The notes under the pieces: generated by a model
Databases searched by the model: none
Told to the model about the DNA's origin: nothing
What the model saw: only the letters and a program-made list of their open reading frames with translations
Shown: positions 44,106-53,947 of the stretch, in pieces
Layout: every line of letters starts with the position of its first letter
Position numbering within the stretch: the stretch's first letter is position 1
Translations under genes and position numbers: made by a program
Assembly (NCBI RefSeq): GCF_014636235.1
Contig: NZ_BMDZ01000012.1
Coordinates: 1 to 64,000, forward strand
From: Tistrella bauzanensis
GTDB lineage: Bacteria; Pseudomonadota; Alphaproteobacteria; Tistrellales; Tistrellaceae
Direction of reading: 5' to 3'
Length of the DNA: 64,000 nucleotides

Positions 44106-45527
44106 GTGACGAAGAAGCTGTATATCAAGACCTATGGCTGCCAGATGAATGTCTATGACAGCGAGCGCATGTCTGATGTTCTGGCCGCCCAGGGCTTTTC
44201 GTCGACCGAGGTGGCGGAAGACGCGGATCTGGTGATCCTGAACACCTGCCATATCCGCGAAAAGGCGGCGGAGAAGGTCTATTCCGATCTGGGGCGGCTG
44301 CGCGCGGCCGGCGGGCCCGATGGCCGGCTGATCGCGGTGGGCGGTTGTGTGGCCCAGGCCGAGGGTGCAGAAATCCGCGCCCGCGCGCCATTCGTCGACA
44401 TCGTCTTCGGACCGCAGACCTATCATCGGCTGGCCGACATGGTGGAACGCGCCACCCGTGGCCAGGCGGTGGTCGAGACCGATTTCCCGACCGAGGCCAA
44501 GTTCGATCACCTGCCGGGCGCCACACCTGGCCGCCACGGCCATACCGCCTTCGTGGCGGTGCAGGAGGGCTGCGATAAGTTCTGCACCTTCTGCGTGGTG
44601 CCCTATACCCGTGGCGCCGAATACAGCCGTCCGGCGCAGGCGATCCTGGACGAGATCCGGGCGCTGGCGGCGCAGGGCGTGCGCGAGGTCACGCTGCTGG
44701 GCCAGAACGTCAATGCCTATCACGGCGCCGCTCCGGCGGCGTCGGGCGGCGGTGCGGGTGGTTCCGATGGAGACTGGACGCTGGCGCGGTTGGCGCGTGC
44801 GATTGCCGCGATCGATGGCATCGCCCGCATCCGCTATACCACCTCGCATCCGCGCGACATGGGCGGAGACCTGATTCTGGCCCATCGTGACGTGCCCGAG
44901 CTGATGCCCTATCTGCATCTGCCGGTGCAGTCGGGATCGGACCGCGTTCTGAAGGCGATGAACCGCAAGCACACCGTGGCGGATTATCTGAAGGTCATCG
45001 ACCGGCTGCGGACGGTGCGCCCCGACATGGCGATGTCGGGGGATTTCATCGTCGGCTTCCCCGGCGAGACCGATGCCGATTTCGAGGCGACCCTGCAACT
45101 GGTGGAACGGGTGGATTACGCCTCGGCCTATTCGTTCAAATACAGCCCGCGCCCCGGCACCCCGGCCGCCGAACTGGGCGATCAGGTGCCAGAGGACGTG
45201 AAGTCGGAGCGATTGCACCGGCTGCAGGATCTGCTGTCGGCGCAGCAGCGCGGCTTCAATGCCCGCATGGTGGGCCGGCGGCTGCCGGTGCTGCTGGAAC
45301 GGCCCGGCCGCCATGCCGGACAGATGGTCGGCCGCTCGCCCTATATGCAGGCGGTCGTGGTGGAGGCGCCCGCGGATGCCGCGGGCCGGATGGTGGAGGT
45401 CGACATCGACGCGGTCAATTCCTTCAGCCTGAACGGGCGCATCGCCGGCGGCGAGTGGTCGCCACAGCCCCTGTATCCGGCATCGCCGACCGTTGCCGCC
45501 ACCCCTGTCGCCGGTTCCGGCCTTTGA
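44106..45527 (+). CDS. miaB: tRNA-2-methylthio-N6-dimethylallyladenosine synthase
   Basis: Radical-SAM methylthiotransferase that modifies A37 of tRNAs reading UNN codons. The 473-residue protein has the three auxiliary-cluster cysteines ([24 protein letters not shown]), the radical-SAM motif [15 protein letters not shown] and a C-terminal TRAM domain. GTG start following a GAGGCGAGG stretch. An insertion rich in Gly/Ala/Ser interrupts residues 213-224. It starts the miaB-phoH-ybeY run; phoH begins at its stop. Confidence 0.95.
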   Translation: MTKKLYIKTYGCQMNVYDSERMSDVLAAQGFSSTEVAEDADLVILNTCHIREKAAEKVYSDLGRLRAAGGPDGRLIAVGGCVAQAEGAEIRARAPFVDIVFGPQTYHRLADMVERATRGQAVVETDFPTEAKFDHLPGATPGRHGHTAFVAVQEGCDKFCTFCVVPYTRGAEYSRPAQAILDEIRALAAQGVREVTLLGQNVNAYHGAAPAASGGGAGGSDGDWTLARLARAIAAIDGIARIRYTTSHPRDMGGDLILAHRDVPELMPYLHLPVQSGSDRVLKAMNRKHTVADYLKVIDRLRTVRPDMAMSGDFIVGFPGETDADFEATLQLVERVDYASAYSFKYSPRPGTPAAELGDQVPEDVKSERLHRLQDLLSAQQRGFNARMVGRRLPVLLERPGRHAGQMVGRSPYMQAVVVEAPADAAGRMVEVDIDAVNSFSLNGRIAGGEWSPQPLYPASPTVAATPVAGSGL

Positions 45528-46786
45528 CGGCCCGGCGCAGCGACCGTGGACCCCGCGGCCGGGCGGCCGCAGGGCCCGCCGAGCGCGGGTCCGCCGCCGA
45601 TGCCGATGCGGTGATCGTGGATTTCGACGACAACCATCTTCTGGCCCTGCTGGTTGGCGAGCATGACGAGCATCTGGTCCGCATCGAGGCCCAGCTTGGC
45701 GTGCACATCGCCACGCGGGGCAACCGGCTGGCGATTTCGGGCAACGAGGCCGACCAGGACGCCGCCGCCGCCGTGCTCGACGGGTTGTATGAGCGGCTGA
45801 AGCGCAATCTGATCGTGACCATGGCCGAGGTCGATGCCGCGATCCGCATGGTGACCCAGGCTGCCACCGCAGCCCTCGGCGCCGAACCGGTGGAGATTCC
45901 TGCCGCACAGATGCCGGTCTCGCCCCCCGATGCCGCTCATGCAGTGGCGCAGGCGGCGGGCGGGCATGGCAGCGCCAGCAGCAGCCATGGCAGTGCTGCG
46001 CATGCGCAGGCCTCCGCCCAGGCCGGTGCCTATATCACCGGCGAGGTGGTGATCAAGACCAAGAAGAAGCGGATCACCCCGCGATCGATGCGCCAGGGTG
46101 CCTATCTGTCGGCGATCCGCGATCATGACCTGGTCTTCGGCATCGGCCCGGCCGGCACCGGCAAGACCTATCTGGCGGTGGCCATGGCGGTGGCGCTGTT
46201 CCTTGAAAAGAAGGTCGACCGGATCATCCTGTCACGACCGGCGGTCGAGGCCGGCGAGCGGCTGGGCTTTCTGCCCGGCACGCTGGAAGAGAAGGTGAAC
46301 CCCTATCTGCGGCCGCTCTATGACGCATTGCAGGACACCCTGCCCGACGAGATCGTGGCCAAGCTGATCGAGACCGGCAAGATCGAGGTGGCGCCGCTGG
46401 CCTTCATGCGCGGCCGCACGCTCGCCAATGCCTTCGTCATTCTGGATGAGGCGCAGAACACCACCGCCGTGCAGATGAAGATGTTCCTGACCCGGCTGGG
46501 CGAGAACAGCCGCATGGTGATCACCGGCGACCTGTCGCAGATCGACCTGCCGGCCGGCACCACATCGGGCCTGTCCGACGCGCTGGCGGTGCTGGGGCAT
46601 CTGGACGAGGTGCCGGTGGTGACCTTCGATGACACCGACGTGGTCCGCCACCCGCTGGTCGCACGGATCGTGCGGGCCTATGCCGCCCGCGATGATGCCC
46701 GCCGCCGCCCGAAGCGCATCGATCGCGGCCCCGTGCGGGTGCCGCCGGTGCCGGAGGCCGCGGGCCGCCCGGAGACCGAGGCATGA
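45524..46786 (+). CDS. phoH: PhoH family ATPase
   Basis: PhoH-like ATPase, 420 residues from a TTG that overlaps the miaB stop (TTGA); a GTG at 45611 is an alternative start. An N-terminal KH-like segment ([24 protein letters not shown]) is followed by a His/Ser/Ala-rich linker and the ATPase: [20 protein letters not shown] (Walker A), [17 protein letters not shown], and [11 protein letters not shown] (Walker B). The conserved miaB-phoH-ybeY order points to a role in RNA metabolism together with YbeY; its biochemical activity is poorly defined. Confidence 0.92.
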   Translation: MTARRSDRGPRGRAAAGPAERGSAADADAVIVDFDDNHLLALLVGEHDEHLVRIEAQLGVHIATRGNRLAISGNEADQDAAAAVLDGLYERLKRNLIVTMAEVDAAIRMVTQAATAALGAEPVEIPAAQMPVSPPDAAHAVAQAAGGHGSASSSHGSAAHAQASAQAGAYITGEVVIKTKKKRITPRSMRQGAYLSAIRDHDLVFGIGPAGTGKTYLAVAMAVALFLEKKVDRIILSRPAVEAGERLGFLPGTLEEKVNPYLRPLYDALQDTLPDEIVAKLIETGKIEVAPLAFMRGRTLANAFVILDEAQNTTAVQMKMFLTRLGENSRMVITGDLSQIDLPAGTTSGLSDALAVLGHLDEVPVVTFDDTDVVRHPLVARIVRAYAARDDARRRPKRIDRGPVRVPPVPEAAGRPETEA

Positions 46787-47433
46787 CGAGCGAGGACATG
46801 CCGGCCATGGATGGCGACGACACATCGGTCGAAACCCTGGCGGTGCTGGGCGGCCGGATCGAGATCGTGATCGAGCAGGCAAGCCCGCTGTGGTCGGATA
46901 TGGCCTGGAGCCTGCCGGCCGGCCGGGTCGACGGCCCGTTGAGCGAGGCGATCGGCCGGGTGGCCGCCGCCCTGCTGGCCGCGGCCGCGCCGCATCTGCT
47001 GGAGGCGCTGGGCGAGCGGGTGGGCGAGGTGTCGCTGACGCTGGCCGATGACGCGGCAGTGCAGACGCTGAACCGCGACTGGCGCGACAAGGACCGGGCG
47101 ACCAACGTGCTGTCGTTTCCGGCCGAGGATCTGGGTGCCGACGACCGGGACGCGGTGGCGGAGGCGCTGGAGGCCCTGCCGCCCGACGCGCCGCTGATGC
47201 TGGGCGATATCGCGATCGCCGCCGAGACCGTGCTGGCCGAGGCGGAGGCCCAGGGCAAGCTGCCGCGCGCCCATCTGCTGCATCTGGTGGCCCACGGCCT
47301 GCTGCACCTGATCGGCCACGACCACGAGACCGAGGAGCAGGCCGCCGCCATGGAGGCGCTGGAGACCACCACGCTGGCAGGCTTCGACATCGACGACCCC
47401 TATACGCTGATCGATGGCGCGCCGGATGCCTGA
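46783..47433 (+). CDS. ybeY: Endoribonuclease YbeY (rRNA maturation)
   Basis: Zinc-dependent RNase needed for 16S rRNA 3'-end maturation and ribosome quality control. The 216-residue protein carries LNRDWRDKDRATNVLSFP and the zinc motif HLVAHGLLHLIGHDH (H-x3-H-x5-H). It is about 40-50 residues longer than usual, with extra N-terminal sequence. Start overlaps the phoH stop by 4 bases. Confidence 0.95.
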   Translation: MTSEDMPAMDGDDTSVETLAVLGGRIEIVIEQASPLWSDMAWSLPAGRVDGPLSEAIGRVAAALLAAAAPHLLEALGERVGEVSLTLADDAAVQTLNRDWRDKDRATNVLSFPAEDLGADDRDAVAEALEALPPDAPLMLGDIAIAAETVLAEAEAQGKLPRAHLLHLVAHGLLHLIGHDHETEEQAAAMEALETTTLAGFDIDDPYTLIDGAPDA

Positions 47434-47765
47434 CAGTCTGCGGACATAGCGGCGGATCGGGTGCCGGCGGCAGGGCGGCGCAATCATGGTTGCCACCATT
47501 GCATGGCCGGTATGGCGATGCTGCATGGCGCATGCGATGGATGATTGACTGTGTACCCGCCTTCGACGGAAACTTGGATTTCAAGCGGATGGCCACTGGT
47601 CTGGCGGGCGGGCGTATCGCGTGCCGGGAGTGGTGATCAACCGGACCGCGATGATGGCCGGAGCGCGTGGCAGGTGCCGCGCAGCATCAGGATCGCTGGC
47701 ACATGGCCGACGCCATGCCGCACAAGGATCGCTCCACCAGCGCGCGGCCCATCGGGCAGGAAGCG
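47434..47765 (+). other. ybeY-corC intergenic stretch, nothing recognised
   Basis: These 332 bases carry no credible gene. The corC frame is open back to 47667 but shows no family similarity there. A TTGACT hexamer at about 47543 lacks a fitting -10 box. The nonamer AGGATCGCT occurs twice near the right end. A good AGGAAG ribosome site precedes corC. Confidence 0.4.
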
Positions 47766-48674
47766 ATGAGCGACCAATCTTCGTCTAGACGGCCCCGCAC
47801 GGGCGGGGCCGGCAACAACACCTTCGGACACCTGCTGTTGTCATGGCTTGGCGGCGGCAGATCCCGTGAGCGGGATGACCTGCGCGACAGTCTGGTCGAT
47901 CTGGCCGAACGCGCTGAAGGCGATGAGGACGAGCGCGCGGCGCTGGACCCCGCCGAACGCCAGCTGGTCACGAATGTGCTCAAGCTGGGCGACCTGACGG
48001 TCGAGGATGTCATGGTGCCCCGCGCCGACATCATCGCGGTCGAGATCGGCACCCCCCTGGACGAGCTGTTGCGTCAGATCGCCGAGGCCGGACATTCCCG
48101 GCTGCCGGTGTATCGCGCCACGCTCGACGAACTCGTCGGCATGGTGCACATCAAGGATGTGGTCGCCCGGCTGGGAGAGCGCACCCCGATCGAGGTCGCC
48201 GGCATCGTCCGCGAGGTGCTGTTCGTGGCGCCGTCGATGCGGGTTCTGGACCTGCTGAACCGTATGCGCACCACCCGCATCCATCTGGCGATCGTGGTCG
48301 ACGAATATGGCGGGACCGATGGCCTGGTGACCATCGAGGACCTGGTCGAGCAGATCGTCGGCGATATCGAGGACGAACATGACGACCAGCCCCAGAGCCG
48401 GCTGGTCGAGATCGAGGACGGCGTCTTCGAGGCGGATGCCCGCCTGGATGTCGAGGAGCTGGAAGCCCGGCTCGACCGGGTTCTGGTCGATGATGACGAG
48501 GACGTCGACACCCTGGGCGGGCTGGTCTTCGCCCTGACCGGGCGGGTGCCTGCGGCGGGCGAGACCGTCGAGCATCCGGCGGGGCTGGTATTCGAGATCC
48601 TGGACGCCGACCCGCGCCGGATCAAGCGGATGCGCATCCGCGTCACCGCCGACGAGGCATCGACGGCCGCGTGA
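47766..48674 (+). CDS. corC: CorC/HlyC-type CBS-domain protein
   Basis: A 302-residue cytoplasmic protein: a CBS pair (residues about 65-190; VEDVMVPRADIIAVE, HSRLPVYRATLDELVGMVHIKDV, HLAIVVDEYGGTDGLVTIEDLVEQIVGDIEDEHD) and a C-terminal CorC/HlyC domain (LDVEELEARLDRVL, DTLGGLVFALTGRVPAAGE). Called CorC/YbeX; linked to magnesium/cobalt efflux and, through its conserved place beside ybeY and lnt, to ribosome function. No transmembrane DUF21 part is present. The ATG at 47766 follows AGGAAG. Confidence 0.92.
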   Translation: MSDQSSSRRPRTGGAGNNTFGHLLLSWLGGGRSRERDDLRDSLVDLAERAEGDEDERAALDPAERQLVTNVLKLGDLTVEDVMVPRADIIAVEIGTPLDELLRQIAEAGHSRLPVYRATLDELVGMVHIKDVVARLGERTPIEVAGIVREVLFVAPSMRVLDLLNRMRTTRIHLAIVVDEYGGTDGLVTIEDLVEQIVGDIEDEHDDQPQSRLVEIEDGVFEADARLDVEELEARLDRVLVDDDEDVDTLGGLVFALTGRVPAAGETVEHPAGLVFEILDADPRRIKRMRIRVTADEASTAA

Positions 48675-50359
48675 CCGGGCCTGTGTCGACGCGCTCCCCC
48701 CTGTTCCGTCGCCTGCTGGCCGGCGCCGACCGGCTGGCTGGTCTGCGCCCGCGATGGCGGCTGCTGATTGCCGCCATGGCCGGCGGGGTGTCGACGGCGG
48801 CCTTGCCGCCGGCAGGGATCCTGCCCCTGGGCATGCTGGCCTTCACCGTGCTGGTTCTGCTGCTCGACGGTGTGAGCCACGGCCCGGCGCAGGATGGGGC
48901 GCCGGCAGATGGCGGAACCGCACGCAGCCGGCCCGGCATCTGGCCGGCCTTCTGGACCGGCTGGGCTTTCGGGCTGGGCCAGTTCGCGGCCGGGCTGTAC
49001 TGGATCGGCGTCGCCTTCTTCGTCGACGCCGCCAAATTCGGCGCGCTGGCGGTGCCGGCAGTGCTGGGGCTGGCGGCCGGGCTTGGCATTTTCACCGGTC
49101 TTGTCGGGGTGGCGCAGGCGCGGCTGGGCGGCCGGGGGCCCGGACGGATCGCGATCTTCGCGGTGCTGTGGGTGGCCGCGGAATGGCTGCGCGGCCATGT
49201 GCTGACCGGATTTCCCTGGAATCTGGCCGGCAGTGCCTGGCTGGCGGTGCCACCGGTGGCGCAGGCGGCCTCGGTGGTGGGCATTTATGGGCTGGGCCTG
49301 CTGGCGGTGCTGGTGTTCACAAGCCCGGCTTTGCTGGTGACGCGCGCGGCCGGTGAGCGGCGGCCGGCCCTGGCGCTGGCGGTACTGGTTCTGCTGGTGG
49401 TGGCGGGCAGTGCCGGATGGGGTATGGCGCGGCTGTCGGAGACCGCGACGGCGATGGTGCCGGATGTGCGGTTGCGGCTGGTGCAGGCGGCAATCGACCA
49501 GCGCGAGAAATGGCGTGGCGGCATGCGGGCGCAGCATATGCGTGCCCAGATCGACCTGACCCGCGGCCCGGGCTTCGACCGCATCAGCCATGTCATCTGG
49601 CCGGAAACCGCGGTTGGCTATTATCTGGAACAGGATGCCGAGCCCCGGATGGCGCTGGCGGCGGCGGTGCCGTCGGGCGGGCTGCTGATCACCGGGGCGC
49701 CGCGGGTGGAGTGGGTGCGGCCGCCGGCCGGTGCGGCCGACGGGGCCGAGCCGACGCCATTGATCTATAACAGTGTGCTGGCGATCGATGGCGCCGGGCG
49801 CATCCAGGGTGTGTATGACAAGGCGCATCTGGTGCCGTTCGGCGAATATGTGCCGCTGCGCAGCCTGAACCCGTTCCCCAAGCTGACCGAGGGGACGATG
49901 GATTTTTCGGCCGGCCCCGGCCCCGCCACACTGGCGCTGCCCGGCCTGCCGCCGGCAAGCCCGCTGATCTGTTATGAGGCGATCTTCCCCGGCGCGGTCA
50001 CTGCCGGGGCCGACCCCGCCACCCGGCCGGGCTTTCTGCTGAACGTCACCAATGACGGCTGGTTCGGCCTGACCGCCGGTCCCTTCCAGCATTTCGCCGC
50101 CGCCCGGATGCGGGCGATCGAGGAAGGCCTGCCGCTGGTCCGTGCCGCCAATAACGGCATATCGGCGATCGTCGACCCGCTGGGGCGGATCGTGGCGCTG
50201 TTGCCCCTGGACCGGCGCGGCGTGCTGGATGGCCCGCTGCCGGTGGCGCTGGCACCGACCATCTATGCCCGGATGGGCGACGAGGCCGCCGGCATCGCGG
50301 CCCTGCTGGTGATGGTGGCAGGTTTTCTGACCACACGCCGCAATACCGGTGCTGCCTGA
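48671..50359 (+). CDS. lnt: Apolipoprotein N-acyltransferase
   Basis: Inner-membrane enzyme that adds the third acyl chain to lipoproteins. The 562-residue protein has about six hydrophobic segments in the first 240 residues and then a nitrilase-like periplasmic domain with the E-K-C triad: WPETAVGYYL, KAHLVPFGEYVPL and CYEAIFPG. NVTNDGWFG and the terminal hydrophobic stretch are typical. GTG start overlaps the corC stop (GTGA). A long insertion at residues 70-90 is low complexity. Confidence 0.95.
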   Translation: MTGPVSTRSPLFRRLLAGADRLAGLRPRWRLLIAAMAGGVSTAALPPAGILPLGMLAFTVLVLLLDGVSHGPAQDGAPADGGTARSRPGIWPAFWTGWAFGLGQFAAGLYWIGVAFFVDAAKFGALAVPAVLGLAAGLGIFTGLVGVAQARLGGRGPGRIAIFAVLWVAAEWLRGHVLTGFPWNLAGSAWLAVPPVAQAASVVGIYGLGLLAVLVFTSPALLVTRAAGERRPALALAVLVLLVVAGSAGWGMARLSETATAMVPDVRLRLVQAAIDQREKWRGGMRAQHMRAQIDLTRGPGFDRISHVIWPETAVGYYLEQDAEPRMALAAAVPSGGLLITGAPRVEWVRPPAGAADGAEPTPLIYNSVLAIDGAGRIQGVYDKAHLVPFGEYVPLRSLNPFPKLTEGTMDFSAGPGPATLALPGLPPASPLICYEAIFPGAVTAGADPATRPGFLLNVTNDGWFGLTAGPFQHFAAARMRAIEEGLPLVRAANNGISAIVDPLGRIVALLPLDRRGVLDGPLPVALAPTIYARMGDEAAGIAALLVMVAGFLTTRRNTGAA

Positions 50360-50709
50360 GCATTCACAGGATCTTGATATATTTTCGCATGACCTTCTCG
50401 TTATCTTGCAGTGTCTGATTGCTGACTTTTCTTCCTGAGGAAATCCCGCAGGACGGTTGGATCAGCGATCTGATTTTCCCCCGGAGAGTCAGTAGACTAC
50501 TTTGCGATGTCGAGTCTGCGGGATAAGCAACTGATGCGTGTTCAACCTGTCACTGGAGGCGAGTGTGACCGGGAATGCAACCCGGAATACGCGTTTCATG
50601 CAGCCCCATGCGCGCGCCGGGGTTGACCCATGCCATGGCGTGATGTCATCTATCCGGCTGGTAACAGGTCGGAAACGAGGCCTGCGGGGTGCGAGGAGGG
50701 ATGACGCGG
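50360..50709 (+). promoter_or_regulatory. lnt-HTH intergenic region with inverted repeats
   Basis: No gene seen in 350 bases. The first half is AT-richer than the surroundings and probably holds the promoter of the HTH gene. It contains the perfect odd palindrome AGTAGACTACT (50491-50501), inside a larger inverted repeat TCCCGCAG (50444-50451) / CTGCGGGA (50516-50523). Both are candidate operator or RNA-structure elements. AGGAGGG at 50694-50700 is the ribosome site. Confidence 0.4.
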
Positions 50710-51114
50710 ATGGTGACGAGACTGAACCCGATTGACGCTCATGTCGGTGGACGCGTGCGGTTGCGCCGGCAGCTTCTGGGGCTCAGCCAGGAAAAGCTGG
50801 GGCAGCGGGTGGGACTGACCTTCCAGCAGATCCAGAAATATGAACGCGGCACCAATCGCATCGGCGCGGGCCGGCTGTTCCTGATCGCCCATGCATTGGA
50901 TGTGCCGGTATCGTTCTTCTATGATCAGGCAGAAGCGGTGGCGGGAGGACGCGGGCTGATCAGCGTCGACGACGGCTTCGACTGGGCGGTGATGGAAGGC
51001 CCGGACGCCCAGATGCTGGCCTTCGACTTCGCCCGCATTCCCGATGCACGCACCCGCACCCGTGTGATTGATCTGGCGCGGTCGATGAGCGACGCGATCG
51101 GCACCGGTGCCTGA
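50710..51114 (+). CDS. XRE-family HTH transcriptional regulator
   Basis: A 134-residue regulator. RVRLRRQLLGLSQEKLGQRVG, LTFQQIQKYERGTNRI and GAGRLFLIAHALDVPVSFFYD form the HTH typical of a widespread alphaproteobacterial family encoded upstream of metK. The NPIDAHVGGRVRLRR N-terminus is conserved. The ATG at 50710 lies 9 bases after AGGAGGG; that motif directly abuts the ATG at 50701, making the later start better. The constant place next to the SAM-II/metK unit suggests a link to methionine or SAM metabolism, but this is inference. An 8-bp hairpin (51118-51141) follows. Confidence 0.88.
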   Translation: MVTRLNPIDAHVGGRVRLRRQLLGLSQEKLGQRVGLTFQQIQKYERGTNRIGAGRLFLIAHALDVPVSFFYDQAEAVAGGRGLISVDDGFDWAVMEGPDAQMLAFDFARIPDARTRTRVIDLARSMSDAIGTGA

Positions 51115-51235
51115 AAAACGTGCTTGATTCCGGAAGCACGTCGTGGAAGTTTCATCCGAGGGTTTGAGCAAAACCAATGCGCGAAAATCACATGTCCCGC
51201 AAGCGTGACCTGTGAGAGCGTGGGTATGCCAGATC

Positions 51236-51290
51236 ATCCGTGGTCGGATTTGTGCCGCTTGCCGCCACGTTAAACAGTGCGCTAAGTGGG
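51236..51290 (+). ncRNA. SAM-II riboswitch (SAM_alpha) upstream of metK
   Basis: The sequence matches the SAM-II consensus from alphaproteobacteria: CGTGG (51239-51243) pairs with CCACG (51265-51269), with GGATTTG in the loop, the invariant segment CCACGTTAAACA and the downstream pseudoknot strand GCTAAG (51281-51286). SAM-II aptamers bind S-adenosylmethionine and, when occupied, lower expression of the downstream gene. It lies about 150 bases before the metK start, so feedback control of SAM synthesis is expected. Confidence 0.88.
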
Positions 51291-51354
51291 CTTGGTGGGC
51301 GCATTCCCGTGTCAACCCGCCGAGAACCCAGACGCACGGAGTCCATCGTAGGCA

Positions 51355-51411
51355 ACCGGCGGGCTGAAAGCCCGCGAGGTTGCCCGGACCGTGGTCGGAG
51401 CCACGGTTCGT
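51355..51411 (+). promoter_or_regulatory. Leader hairpins between the SAM-II aptamer and metK
   Basis: Two strong hairpins follow the aptamer: GGCAACC-GGCGGGCT / GCCCGC-GAGGTTGCC with a GAAA loop, and ACCGTGG / CCACGGT. They end shortly before the metK ribosome site (GAGGGG). They could form part of the expression platform, though no terminator T-run is seen. Confidence 0.45.
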
Positions 51412-51441
51412 CGTCGGTTCTTGAGGGGTTGAAGACGCGTC

Positions 51442-52611
51442 ATGGCCCGCAGCAACTACCTGTTCACCAGCGAGTCGGTCTCCGAAGGCCATCCAGACAA
51501 GATCTGTGACCGGATTTCGGATGCCGTTCTCGACCATCTTCTGTCTGCCGACCCGTTCTCGCGGGTCGCCTGTGAAACGCTCGCGACCACCAATCGGGTG
51601 GTGATTGCGGGTGAGATCCGCTCCAAGGGCGACACCTCGCCCGAAACCATCGAGCAGGTGGCGCGCGACGTCATCCGCGACATCGGTTACGAGCAGGACG
51701 GCTTCCACTGGCGGACCGCCAGGATCGAAGTGCTTCTGCACGATCAGTCGGCCGATATCGCGGTCGGCGTCGATGCCGCCGGCAACAAGGATGAGGGCGC
51801 CGGCGACCAGGGCATCATGTTCGGCTATGCCTGCCGGGAAACCGACGCGCTGATGCCGGCGCCGCTCCACTATGCCCACACCATCCTGCGCAATCTGCGT
51901 GCGGCCCGCCGCTCGGGCGACGTGGCGCTGCTTGGCCCCGACGCCAAGAGCCAGGTGACCCTGCAATACGAAGGCGGCAAGCCGGTGGGCGCCACCTCGA
52001 TCGTGTTGTCGACCCAGCACATCGCCGGCGTCACCCAGGACGAGGTGAAGGCCGCCGTGCGGCCGATCATCGAGGCCTCGCTGCCTGCGGGCTGGATGTG
52101 CGACGACGCCCATCTCTATATCAATCCGACCGGCAATTTCGTGATCGGCGGCCCGGATGGCGATGCCGGCCTGACCGGGCGCAAGATCATCGTCGACACC
52201 TATGGCGGTGCAGCACCCCATGGTGGCGGCGCCTTCTCGGGCAAGGATCCGACCAAGGTCGACCGGTCGGCCGCCTATGCCGCGCGCTATCTGGCGAAGA
52301 ACGTGGTGGCGGCCGGGCTGGCCGATCGCTGCACCATCCAGCTCTCTTATGCTATCGGCGTGTCGCATCCGCTGTCGGTCTATGTCGACACCCACGGCAC
52401 CGGCACGGTTGACGAGGCCAGGCTGGAAGCGGCGATGCGCGAGGTGATGAACCTGACCCCGCGCGGCATCCGCGAGCATCTGCAGCTGAACAAGCCGATC
52501 TTTGCCCGCACCGCCTCCTATGGCCATTTCGGGCGCGAGCCCGAGGCCGATGGCGGCTTCTCGTGGGAGAAGACCGATCTGGTGGAGGCGATCAAGCAGC
52601 TTGTGCTCTGA
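51442..52611 (+). CDS. metK: S-adenosylmethionine synthetase
   Basis: Makes SAM from methionine and ATP. The 389-residue protein has [26 protein letters not shown], the catalytic loop [56 protein letters not shown] and a conserved C-terminus YGHFGR. Length and motifs are normal. Preceded by a SAM-II riboswitch and followed by a strong terminator, so it is its own transcription unit. Confidence 0.97.
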   Translation: MARSNYLFTSESVSEGHPDKICDRISDAVLDHLLSADPFSRVACETLATTNRVVIAGEIRSKGDTSPETIEQVARDVIRDIGYEQDGFHWRTARIEVLLHDQSADIAVGVDAAGNKDEGAGDQGIMFGYACRETDALMPAPLHYAHTILRNLRAARRSGDVALLGPDAKSQVTLQYEGGKPVGATSIVLSTQHIAGVTQDEVKAAVRPIIEASLPAGWMCDDAHLYINPTGNFVIGGPDGDAGLTGRKIIVDTYGGAAPHGGGAFSGKDPTKVDRSAAYAARYLAKNVVAAGLADRCTIQLSYAIGVSHPLSVYVDTHGTGTVDEARLEAAMREVMNLTPRGIREHLQLNKPIFARTASYGHFGREPEADGGFSWEKTDLVEAIKQLVL

Positions 52612-52633
52612 TCCTGATCCATGCGATCAGCAA

Positions 52634-52672
52634 GGGGCGGCATCCGGAGATCCGGGTGCCGCCCGCTTTTTT
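52634..52672 (+). terminator. Rho-independent terminator after metK
   Basis: A long GC stem (GGGCGGCATCCGG paired with CCGGGTGCCGCCC) followed by GC and six T residues, 22 bases after the metK stop. Confidence 0.85.
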
Positions 52673-52716
52673 GTCGACAGCCCACCCCTCTGACCAGCCC
52701 GGACACCGGACAGCCG

Positions 52717-53496
52717 ATGACCGTTTCAAGCCATAAGCCCGCCGCCCCGCCCGCCGCCACGACCGTCTCTGATGCCGATGACGCCGACAGCCATGGCGAC
52801 AGTGTTGGTCGGCGCCACTTCGGCCGCCGCATCGGCCGGCCGCTGAAAGCCAATCGCAGCCGGGTGCTGGAGCAGACGCTGCCGGCGCTGGCGATTGCGC
52901 TGCCGCCGCGCGGCGAGGGCGGGTCGCTGTCGCCGATCGACCCCTATGCGCTGTTCGATCATCCGCCGGCGGCGCTGGCGCTGGAAATCGGCTTCGGCGG
53001 CGGTGAGCATCTGATCGCCAGGGCCGAGGCCGAGCCCGACACCGGCTTCATCGGCTGCGAGCCCTATATCGGCGGCATGTCGGCGCTTCTGGTTGAACTG
53101 GAGGTCCGCGGCCTGCGCAATGTACGGGTGCTGGGCGATGATGCCGCCCGCCTGCTGGACGTGCTGCCCGATGCCTGTCTCGACCGGGTCTATCTGCTGT
53201 TCTCGGACCCCTGGCCCAAGCGCCGCCACGCCAAGCGCCGTTTCATCCAGCCCGAGACGGTGGCGGCGCTGGCCCGGGTGCTGAAGCCGGGCGGCGAGCT
53301 GACGGCCGCCACCGATCATACCGATCTGTGTGCCTGGACACTGGCCCATGTTCGCGCCCATCCGGCCTTCACATGGACGGCACGCCGGCCAGGCGACTGG
53401 CAGCGGCGGCCCGACGGCCAGATCGAGACCCGCTATGAGGCCAAGGCCCGCGCCGCGGGACGGGTGCCGGTGTTCATGCGGTTTCTGAAGACCTGA
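52717..53496 (+). CDS. trmB: tRNA (guanosine(46)-N7)-methyltransferase
   Basis: SAM-dependent enzyme of 259 residues that forms m7G46 in tRNA. ALEIGFGGGEHLIARAEAEPDTGFIGCEPY binds SAM, and the family signature LLFSDPWPKRRHAKRRFIQPE is complete, with GGELTAATDHTDLC following. About 40 N-terminal residues before RRIGRPLKANR are low complexity. The position behind metK, which makes its cofactor, is the usual alphaproteobacterial order. Confidence 0.95.
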   Translation: MTVSSHKPAAPPAATTVSDADDADSHGDSVGRRHFGRRIGRPLKANRSRVLEQTLPALAIALPPRGEGGSLSPIDPYALFDHPPAALALEIGFGGGEHLIARAEAEPDTGFIGCEPYIGGMSALLVELEVRGLRNVRVLGDDAARLLDVLPDACLDRVYLLFSDPWPKRRHAKRRFIQPETVAALARVLKPGGELTAATDHTDLCAWTLAHVRAHPAFTWTARRPGDWQRRPDGQIETRYEAKARAAGRVPVFMRFLKT

Positions 53497-53947
53497 GCAT
53501 TTTTCTGGGGGGCTGCGTGCTTTTTCCGAAGATCCGGCGTGTTTCCAGCGCGGAATCGCTCTGGGCGGCCTTGTCTGGCCGCAGTGACACCCCCACGTTC
53601 GCTGAGGCGCCGATTGCAGGCAGGCGAGGTTGCGGCGGATGGACGGCGGGGCGCGGGCGCCCCCGGGGACAAACTCCTTGCGGTTCCGTTACATATGCGT
53701 ATATTGACCGTCGTCCGCGTTTGCGGACCGCCGGCGATCCCGCCAGCGCCCAAGCCGACGAGCCTTCCGCCCCGGTGAGGGACCGGAGGGGTATCCGGCG
53801 TGGGCACGCCGGAGGTCGCGGTCACATGCAGCTTCCGCCGGGTGGGCCTTGGGCCCGCCTTTTTTTGTTTGTGCCGCGTCGGACCATCACCTGTGTCGGG
53901 CCAGTCGCCCGCGCCGGTCTGGCCTCGCCCCGCCACTGGAGGAGCGC
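53497..53947 (+). promoter_or_regulatory. rimP leader region: candidate promoter and attenuator-like hairpin
   Basis: No gene and no tRNA seen in 451 bases. TTGCGG (53678) and TATATT (53700), 16 bases apart, form a candidate sigma-70-type promoter inside an AT-rich patch. A hairpin CCGGCGTGGGCACGCCGG and then an 8-bp stem GGTGGGCC / GGCCCGCC followed by seven T residues (53841-53866) lie between this promoter and rimP. The second stem looks like an intrinsic terminator and may attenuate the nusA operon. Confidence 0.5.
53841..53866 (+). terminator. Terminator/attenuator upstream of rimP
   Basis: Stem GGTGGGCC / GGCCCGCC with a 3-base loop runs directly into seven T residues, 82 bases before the rimP start and downstream of the candidate promoter. 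A conditional terminator is plausible for a nusA operon. Confidence 0.65.

Noticed and set aside
53497-53940. Possible initiator tRNA gene upstream of rimP
   Set aside because: Some bacteria carry one here, but no tRNA-like acceptor stem or T-loop sequence was found.
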